Shown here: piece by piece, positions 58,643 through 64,000 of the stretch
How positions within the stretch are numbered: position 1 is the stretch's first letter
Layout of the letters: every line of letters begins with the position of its first letter
Assembly (NCBI GenBank): GCA_910587995.1
Contig: CAJUNS010000003.1
Location: 81,438-145,437 of the forward strand
From: an uncultured Oscillospiraceae bacterium
GTDB lineage: Bacteria > Bacillota_A > Clostridia > Oscillospirales > Acutalibacteraceae
Direction: 5' to 3'
DNA length: 64,000 nt
Made by a program: the position numbers and the translations under genes
The notes under the pieces: model-generated
What the model was told of the DNA's origin: nothing
The model's database searches: none
What the model saw: the letters and a program-made list of their open reading frames with translations, nothing else

Positions 58643-59002
58643 TTACTTCCCTTCCTTTGGACTCTCCCCCGCCAGCGCCCTGGCCAGTTCCTCGGGGCCA
58701 AGCCGTTCCAGGCTGTGGCACTGGCGTTCCAGGCGCTCTAAAATGGCCCCGGTTTCGCCGCCCGGGTCAATGCAGGCCAAGCGGCAGGGCGGGCGCAGGT
58801 CCATCCAGTCCACCCGCAGGGCGGCGGCCCGCACCAAGGCTTCGCAGTCCTCGGGCCCGGTTGGCCGCACCAGCAAAATCATCTCCCCGGCGCCCCGGCC
58901 CCGGGCCAAGCGGAAGCAGAGCCAGCGCACCAGCTCCACCCCGCCCAGAATCATCAGGCCCGCGCCCAGGCTGTATCCTATTACGCGCAAAACATCAGAC
59001 AC
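58643..59002 (-). CDS. small membrane-anchored protein before recD2
   Basis: 119 residues from GTG 59002 (AGGTGG five bases upstream). One N-terminal membrane helix (VLRVIGYSLGAGLMILGGVEL, about 4-24) and a soluble tail with EMILLVRPTGPEDCEALVRAA and GETGAILERLERQC. I do not recognise a family. The stop is four bases from the recD2 TTG, so the two are translated in tandem. It may be a lineage-specific small protein. Confidence 0.65.
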   Translation of the reverse strand: MSDVLRVIGYSLGAGLMILGGVELVRWLCFRLARGRGAGEMILLVRPTGPEDCEALVRAAALRVDWMDLRPPCRLACIDPGGETGAILERLERQCHSLERLGPEELARALAGESPKEGK

Positions 59003-59081
59003 AAACACCACCTCGCCCCATCCTATACGGCTCCCCAGGGGAGCGTGCGGGCCGCTGGACGGAGCTTTTCCTCCATAGGGG

Positions 59082-59133
59082 CAGGTTTGCCGCAAGCTCC
59101 GCCTAAAAAACCGGCAAAACGGCGGCAAACCTG
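59082..59133. promoter_or_regulatory. 12-bp perfect inverted repeat between nagB and the recD2 operon
   Basis: CAGGTTTGCCGC (59082-59093) and GCGGCAAACCTG (59122-59133) enclose GCCGG/CCGGC-like and CCGCC/GGCGG alternatives with a T-run. It could act as a terminator for nagB or an attenuator in the leader of the recD2 operon. Confidence 0.55.
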
Positions 59134-59167
59134 TTTGGACAATGCTTTTTGCTTCTGTGCTTAGTGC

Positions 59168-59881
59168 TTACGCGTCTTTTTTGGCGAAAATAACCGTGGC
59201 GTCCCGGTGCAGCTGCAAAATGGAGGCGGGCACCTGGGGCGTAACCGGGCCCCGGAAGGCCTTCTCAACAATTTCCTTTTTGTCCGGCCCGGCAATCAGC
59301 AGCACCCGCTTGGCCTTCATAATGGCCCCAATGCCCATTGTCACCGCTTGGGTGGGCACGTCTTCCACCCGGTCGAACAGCCGGGAGTTGGCCTGAATGG
59401 TGCTCTGGGCCAGCTGCACGGTGTGCACGCAGGTGGGGAAATCCTCCGCCGGTTCGTTAAAGCCAATGTGCCCGTTGTGCCCGATGCCCAGCAGCTGCAG
59501 GTCCGGCCAGCCCAGGCTCTCCACCAGGGCCTCATAGCGGGCGCACTCCGCCTGCATATCCGGGGCCGCGCCATTGGGAAGATGGGTGTTGGCCTTATCC
59601 ACGTTCACCTTGCCAAACAGATGGAGGTCCATAAAGTACCGGTAGCTCTGGGGGTTATCCGGAGTCAGGCCGCAGTACTCGTCCAGGTTCACCGTGCGTA
59701 CCTGGGAGAAGTCCAGAATGCCCGCCTGATAGTCCGCGGCCAGCTCCTCATAGGTTCCAATGGGCGAGGAGCCCGTGGCCAGGCCCAGCACACAGTTAGG
59801 CTTAAGCGCCACCTGTCCGCCAATCATCCGCGCCGCCAGCCTGCTCATTTCCTTGTAGCTCTCGACTTCAATGATTCTCAT
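59168..59881 (-). CDS. nagB: glucosamine-6-phosphate deaminase
   Basis: 237 residues, normal length. GLATGSSP binds phosphate, NLDEY holds the catalytic base Asp67, GIGHNGHIGFNEP the His138/Glu143 pair. It converts glucosamine-6-phosphate to fructose-6-phosphate and ammonia in amino-sugar use. The ribosome site AAAGGA stands nine bases before the ATG. EamA and MATE transporter genes lie upstream on the same strand, 72 bases away. Confidence 0.95.
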   Translation of the reverse strand: MRIIEVESYKEMSRLAARMIGGQVALKPNCVLGLATGSSPIGTYEELAADYQAGILDFSQVRTVNLDEYCGLTPDNPQSYRYFMDLHLFGKVNVDKANTHLPNGAAPDMQAECARYEALVESLGWPDLQLLGIGHNGHIGFNEPAEDFPTCVHTVQLAQSTIQANSRLFDRVEDVPTQAVTMGIGAIMKAKRVLLIAGPDKKEIVEKAFRGPVTPQVPASILQLHRDATVIFAKKDA

Positions 59882-59953
59882 AATACTCTTTCCTTTCGGT
59901 TATTTATAATGAAACCGGGCTGCCCCGGCGTCAGCCTATGGCAAAGCGGCCGC

Positions 59954-60877
59954 CTACCGCGCTGCCTTTTCCGCTTTTCCCGGCAGTTGGGCCAAAATGA
60001 CCCCGGCAAACACCAGCCCGCAGCCCAGCAGCTCCCGCACAGACATGGGCTGGGCCAGCACCAGCCAGCCGGAGAGCACGGCAAACACGGATTCCAGGCT
60101 CATAATTAAAGAGGCGGCAGCAGGGTCCAGCCGTTTTTGGGCGATGATCTGCAGGGTGTAGGCCACCCCGCTGGACAGCACCCCCGCGTACAGCAGCGGC
60201 CCCCAAGAGGCCAGCAGGCCCGCCCAGCTAAAGCTTCCCTGCTCCAGAAAAACCGCCGCCAGGGAAGAAACCAGCCCCGCCACACAGAATTGTATGCAGG
60301 ACAGCTTGATTCCATCCACCCGAGGCGAAAAACGGTCGATGACCAGAATGTGGAAGGAGAAGAACAGGGCGCAGCACAGCTCCAGGGCGTCGCCCAGCTG
60401 GATGCTCAACTCCTCCCCGGCCACACTGAGCAAAAAGGCTCCCACCAGGGCCAGGGCCACGGCCAGCCAGAGCCTTGCGCCGCCTTTGCGGCCCAAAAAC
60501 AGCCCCAGCACCGGCACCATCACAATATACAGGGAGGTAAGGAACCCGGCCTTTCCAGCGGTGGTATATTGCAGCCCGGCCTGCTGCAGCAGGCTTGCCG
60601 CCGAGAGGAACAGCCCGCACAGCAGCCCGCCCCGAAGCAGCGCGGGGTTTTTCCAGCTATACACTTCCTCCTGGGCCTGTGGGGCCAGAGAGGGCCGCAG
60701 CTTGTCCCGGAAAAAAATCACCGGAAGCAGCGCCAAGCTGCCAATGAAGCTCCGGGCCCCGTTAAAGGCGCAGGGGCCCACATGGTCCATGCCCATGCTT
60801 TGGGCCACAAAGGCCGTGCCCCAAATAAGCGCCCCCAGGGTCAGCAGCAGCGCCCCCAGGGCGCTAGACTTTTTCAT
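59954..60877 (-). CDS. EamA-family (DMT) transporter
   Basis: 307 residues with ten membrane segments in two EamA halves (LGALIWGTAFVAQSMG; AGLQYTTAGKAGFLTSLYIVMVPVL; SSGVAYTLQIIAQKRLDPAAASLIMSLESVFA). Exporters of amino acids or metabolites. It overlaps the end of the MATE gene by 14 bases, so is translated with it. Substrate unknown. Confidence 0.92.
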   Translation of the reverse strand: MKKSSALGALLLTLGALIWGTAFVAQSMGMDHVGPCAFNGARSFIGSLALLPVIFFRDKLRPSLAPQAQEEVYSWKNPALLRGGLLCGLFLSAASLLQQAGLQYTTAGKAGFLTSLYIVMVPVLGLFLGRKGGARLWLAVALALVGAFLLSVAGEELSIQLGDALELCCALFFSFHILVIDRFSPRVDGIKLSCIQFCVAGLVSSLAAVFLEQGSFSWAGLLASWGPLLYAGVLSSGVAYTLQIIAQKRLDPAAASLIMSLESVFAVLSGWLVLAQPMSVRELLGCGLVFAGVILAQLPGKAEKAAR

Positions 60878-62243
60878 GAGCGGTCTCCCCCGCGTCGCGG
60901 GTCAAGTTTTTCATCCAGTTGTAACGGTTGATTTTTACAACCGCCACAAAACATTTTAGAATTTGGTCGCATTTCAGCGCCGCGAATACCACCCACACCG
61001 GCGCTCCCAGCCACTGGCAGAGCAGCGCGGAGGGAATCACCACCAAAAAGACGAAAATGGTATCGTTTTTAAACACAAAGCTAATGTCTCCCCCAGACTT
61101 CACCAGCCCAAACAGGCAGGCCGCCTGGTAGCAGGTGCCGATGATGGTGACGGAAATCACGTTAATAAACTGGTACGAGTAGGCCTGGGCCTCCGCCGTG
61201 GCGTTGTACAGGCCAATAAAGCCATCCCGGAAGAGCAACACCAGCCCGCCGGAGAGCAGGCCCACCAGCAAAAAGATCATCTGCACGGTTTTGGAGTACT
61301 CCTTCATGGTCTCATACCGCCCGGCACCCACGGTTTTGCCTGTGATGATGCCCACCGCGGAGGAGAGGCCGTTCATCCACACGTAAATCAGGTTATGCAG
61401 CATGCCGGTAATGCTCACCGCCGCCAGAACGCCCGCTGTGTAAGAGCCCATAATCTTGGTGTTCATCAGGTTGTTAAAGGCCCACACCACCTGTCCGCCA
61501 ATCACCGGCAGGCCGTAGCGCAGAAAATCCCGCAGCAGCTGGCTGTCTGTGCGCAGCAGGTCCCGGAAGCCGAAGCGCAGCTTTTTGTCCGCCAAAAACA
61601 CATAGCCCACGCTGACGCCCATCTCCATCACCCGGGAAATCAATGTGGCGATGGCCGCGCCCTTTACCCCCAAAGCGGGCAGGCCCAGCTTGCCGAAAAT
61701 GAGCACGTAGTTCAGCGAGACGTTTACCACTAGCGCCATAATAGAGATGTACAGGCCGATTTTTGCCGTTTCCACGCTGCGCATGGAGGCAATCATCACC
61801 TGGGAAATGGCGAAAAACAGGTAGGTGAAGCCTACAATCTGCAAATAAACCGCACCCTCGGCCACCACGCCGGACTCTTTGGTGAACAGCCCAATGATGG
61901 CAGAGGGGAACAGCACCGCCGCCAGGGTGATGAGCAGCCCCACCCCAAAGGCGAACTTGGCCCCAATGGAGACCACCTTGCGGATGCTGGCCGTGTCCTT
62001 TTTGCCCCAGTATTGGGCCGAAAGAATCAAAATCGCGCCCTCAATGCCCGCAATGAACATCTGTACCACTGCCTGCATCTGGTTGCCCACATATACGCCG
62101 GATATCGCGTCGTCGCCTAACCGGCCAATCATCAGGTTGTCCGCAAAGCCCACCGCAAAGGTGATCAGGTTTTGCAGAGAGATGGGCACGGCCAGGGCGA
62201 TCAAGGTCCGGTAAAATGATTTATCCCTGGTAAAAATAGCCAT
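60864..62243 (-). CDS. MATE-family efflux transporter
   Basis: 459 residues from ATG 62243. Twelve membrane segments. PISLQNLITFAVGFADNLMIGRLGDDAISGV near the start and VWAFNNLMNTKIMGSYTAGVLAAVSI in the second half are the two MATE half-signatures. Na or H driven exporter of cationic drugs or metabolites. It is followed with a 14-base overlap by an EamA transporter. Confidence 0.92.
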   Translation of the reverse strand: MAIFTRDKSFYRTLIALAVPISLQNLITFAVGFADNLMIGRLGDDAISGVYVGNQMQAVVQMFIAGIEGAILILSAQYWGKKDTASIRKVVSIGAKFAFGVGLLITLAAVLFPSAIIGLFTKESGVVAEGAVYLQIVGFTYLFFAISQVMIASMRSVETAKIGLYISIMALVVNVSLNYVLIFGKLGLPALGVKGAAIATLISRVMEMGVSVGYVFLADKKLRFGFRDLLRTDSQLLRDFLRYGLPVIGGQVVWAFNNLMNTKIMGSYTAGVLAAVSITGMLHNLIYVWMNGLSSAVGIITGKTVGAGRYETMKEYSKTVQMIFLLVGLLSGGLVLLFRDGFIGLYNATAEAQAYSYQFINVISVTIIGTCYQAACLFGLVKSGGDISFVFKNDTIFVFLVVIPSALLCQWLGAPVWVVFAALKCDQILKCFVAVVKINRYNWMKNLTRDAGETAHEKV

Positions 62244-62302
62244 GTTGATTTTAACTCCTCTATCGAAATGCTCCCTCGGCTCTGGCAAAGAGCCCGGGCG
62301 GG

Positions 62303-63607
62303 TTAAGCTTCCTCTTCTTCCCCGCCCTCTTCCGAGGATTCCCCTTCCGGCTCTGGACTGGGGCTGGGGGCCGGACTGGCCGCCGCCTCACCGGCCCGCC
62401 GGGCCCGGTTGGAGAACAGCAGCTTTTGGGTGGTCTCATCCGCTTGGCCGGTCTCCGGCAGGCCGTTGGCCTTTTGGAAGTCCTTGACGCAGCTGGCGGT
62501 GTATTCGCCGTAATGGCCATCGTAATCTGTGTCCAAATAACCCAGCTCGTCCAAGCGGGTCTGCATAGCCAGCACCTGATCGCCCTGGTCCCCCTCCTGC
62601 AGGGGCTCATACTCCGTCTGGTCCGCTTCCAGGGCAGAGCTGGTCAGGGCCGAGCTTACCTGGCTCTCAATTTTGCTGGTGGGGTCCGTGGTCTGGGAGC
62701 TCTCTTCCGTCAGCTCCGGGAAAGCCGACCCGCTGATTTCCAGGGCGCATTCCACAATGGTGCGGCCCTGCCACTCCATCAGCCGGGGCTCCAACTCAAA
62801 AATTTTACCGCTGCGCACCGCTTGCAGGTTGGAGAACCGGGAATCAGACTCCAGCTCATTCTTAAGGCCCGGAGCGCAGAAAATGATGTTGGGGTTGGAC
62901 ATGCGCAGGGTGTCGTAATCAAACTGTCCGCCCACAACATCTTTAAACACATTGGTTACGCCAGAATAGGTCATAATGGTGCTGCCCAGCATGTCCCCGG
63001 TCACGGCGCTGCCGCTCAGGTCATAGAGATAGCAGGCCGTGACCACCGTATCGTTGGGCACCACCCGGGTGATCTCATCCAGGGTCAAAAAGATATCCTG
63101 GGCGGTGGCAATGCCCGCGTCGTAACCGGGACCGCCGCCGGAAAGAGCGGAAGAAACCTGGGCGAACAGGCGCTCATAGCCGCCGCGGTCCGCAGCCGGG
63201 GCGATGTTCAGCACCGTCAGCCCCGCATCCCGCAGGGCTTCCTCCGCCGAGGCGCTGGCCGGGTCCAGCAGCACCAGGTCCGGGTTTACGGCGGAAACCG
63301 CCTGGGCGTCAGAGGCATCCACCTTTTGCAGGTCCCGCAGGCTTTCCTGGGCGCACTCCGAGCTGCCCGCCACCAGCTGGGTTTCCAAATCCAACGCCAG
63401 CACCACATCGGCCAAGCTGGGAGAAAGCACCGCCACCCGCTGGGGTTTGGCGGAAATGGTCACACCGTTTACGTCCACTGGAAACTCCCCGGCCGCCACG
63501 CCGGAGGCCAGGTCCGGCAAAGTGGAGCAGGCGGCAAAGCTGCCGCACAGCAGGACCAAAACCAGCACAAGGACGGCGGTTCTCTTGAAACCCATTGATT
63601 TTTTCAT
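62303..63607 (-). CDS. substrate-binding lipoprotein fused to a peptidoglycan-binding domain
   Basis: 434 residues. Lipobox FAAC near residue 27; residues about 45-300 are a BtuF/FepB-type binding domain (VAVLSPSLADVVLALDLETQLVAGSS, DLVLLDPASASAEEAL, NPNIIFCAPGL). Residues about 345-400 are a PG_binding_1 domain (LQEGDQGDQVLAMQTRLDELGYLDTDYDGHYG), and the tail is Pro/Ser/Glu-rich. No permease or ATPase is encoded beside it. The fusion would hold the binding protein in the wall. Ligand could be a siderophore or corrinoid-like compound, but that is unproven. Confidence 0.85.
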   Translation of the reverse strand: MKKSMGFKRTAVLVLVLVLLCGSFAACSTLPDLASGVAAGEFPVDVNGVTISAKPQRVAVLSPSLADVVLALDLETQLVAGSSECAQESLRDLQKVDASDAQAVSAVNPDLVLLDPASASAEEALRDAGLTVLNIAPAADRGGYERLFAQVSSALSGGGPGYDAGIATAQDIFLTLDEITRVVPNDTVVTACYLYDLSGSAVTGDMLGSTIMTYSGVTNVFKDVVGGQFDYDTLRMSNPNIIFCAPGLKNELESDSRFSNLQAVRSGKIFELEPRLMEWQGRTIVECALEISGSAFPELTEESSQTTDPTSKIESQVSSALTSSALEADQTEYEPLQEGDQGDQVLAMQTRLDELGYLDTDYDGHYGEYTASCVKDFQKANGLPETGQADETTQKLLFSNRARRAGEAAASPAPSPSPEPEGESSEEGGEEEEA

Positions 63608-63629
63608 AAAGTTTTACAGCTCACTTTCT

Positions 63630-63657
63630 ATTATATACTATTGCATGATATCTCCAA
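63630..63657 (-). promoter_or_regulatory. predicted promoter of the binding-protein gene
   Basis: On the minus strand: TTGGAG, 16-base spacer, TATAAT. Confidence 0.6.
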
Positions 63658-63808
63658 GTTTTTCCCCGTTTATCCGCAAATACCCCTGTATTATAACAAA
63701 CGCCGGGGCTTTATGCAAGGGATTTAAAGAAATTTGGGGGAATCGGGCCGGTTCTCCTCTTCCCGCGGAGGTTCTTCGGGATTGAGGCCGCCCCGCGCAA
63801 AAAAACAC

Positions 63809-63837
63809 TTGCCAATTTTCATGGAGTATGGTATGAT
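63809..63837 (+). promoter_or_regulatory. promoter of the tRNA gene
   Basis: TTGCCA, 17-base spacer ending in TGG, TATGAT. It starts 36 bases before the tRNA. Confidence 0.7.
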
Positions 63838-63873
63838 AAAAAACAGAAATGCCCACCTTACCGGCAGGCATAT

Positions 63874-63950
63874 GGACCATTAGCTCAGTTGGTTAGAGCA
63901 ACCGGCTCATAACCGGTCGGCCCCGGGTTCGAGTCCCTGATGGTCCACCA
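63874..63950 (+). tRNA. tRNA with CAT anticodon (Met, or Ile2 after lysidine modification)
   Basis: 77 bases including encoded CCA. Acceptor GGACCAT/ATGGTCC, D arm GCTC-AGTTGGTTA-GAGC, anticodon stem ACCGG/CCGGT with loop CTCATAA (anticodon at 63908-63910) and T arm with GTTCGAG. Acceptor pairs C4-G69 and C5-G68 are those TilS uses to recognise tRNA-Ile2, and the GGACC end resembles Firmicute tRNA-Ile2, so Ile2 is slightly favoured over elongator Met. Confidence 0.9.
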
Positions 63951-64000
63951 TGTTTACACATCTTAAAAGATGCCACACCGAAAAAACCCCGGGATTCCGG

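Overview
The window looks like a chromosomal segment of a GC-rich gut Clostridia, most likely an Oscillospiraceae-type Firmicute. This rests on gene content and signals, not on a marker gene: strong AGGAGG ribosome sites, sigma-A promoters with 17-bp spacers, LplABC-type sugar transport, a membrane-bound AraC regulator, TIGR03915/TIGR03916 proteins, a c-di-GMP-I riboswitch, a dockerin, and a sortase-type anchor. No rRNA, CRISPR array or complete transposase was seen.

Layout. 1-10.9 kb: glycan use (DUF5054 protein, GH123-like and GH3 enzymes in one operon; a secreted dockerin protein; a LacI regulator; a GH13 oligo-glucosidase and a HAD phosphatase). 11-13.4 kb: a MerR regulator facing a small Smr protein and an ECF S-component/kinase operon. 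Both the MerR promoter and the ECF promoter have a 19-bp spacer with ACTCCA at the same place. 13.4-20 kb: a solute-binding lipoprotein overlapping a frameshifted hybrid histidine kinase, an M23 peptidase and an ATP-grasp enzyme. 20.1-23.7 kb: a reduced prophage (terminase subunits, holin, amidase; no capsid or tail genes) that carries a 116-bp inverted-repeat element and has a terminator in its leader. 23.8-26.5 kb: a divergent sulfatase and sulfatase-maturase pair. 26.6-30.5 kb: a long structured leader with two tandem c-di-GMP-I riboswitches ahead of a 1025-residue wall-anchored adhesin. 30.7-34.1 kb: a dinB gene with a LexA box, followed by a radical-SAM/DUF4130 DNA-repair pair. 35.5-41.7 kb: an LplA-LplB-LplC sugar transporter and its transmembrane AraC regulator. 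42.7-46.7 kb: a pilus-like locus (PilC, four small membrane-anchored proteins, PilT) with no PilB. 48.4-50.8 kb: a chemoreceptor translationally coupled to a flavinylated lipoprotein. 50.9-63.6 kb: mostly housekeeping genes (PduL, type-4 uracil-DNA glycosylase, MreB, RecD2, NagB, MATE and EamA transporters), then a binding protein fused to a peptidoglycan-binding domain. The window ends with a CAT-anticodon tRNA.

Dispersed signals. Three copies of an 81-bp palindromic intergenic repeat occur near 20.0, 34.1 and 48.0 kb, with a compensatory base change in the 14-bp stem. The uracil-DNA glycosylase promoter carries two tandem TGTCCGC-AA-GCGGACA sites whose centres are 20 bp apart, and the mreB promoter has one half of that site in the same position relative to its -10 box.

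How the parts work together. Sugar acquisition and glycan breakdown dominate the first two thirds, with a dedicated regulator near most clusters. Surface behaviour (adhesin, pilus-like locus, chemoreceptor) is the second theme, and c-di-GMP is visibly involved in the adhesin. DNA repair (dinB, SAM/DUF4130, uracil-DNA glycosylase, RecD2) is the third. All coordinates and motifs were read by eye; family names come from recalled domain signatures and no database search was run.
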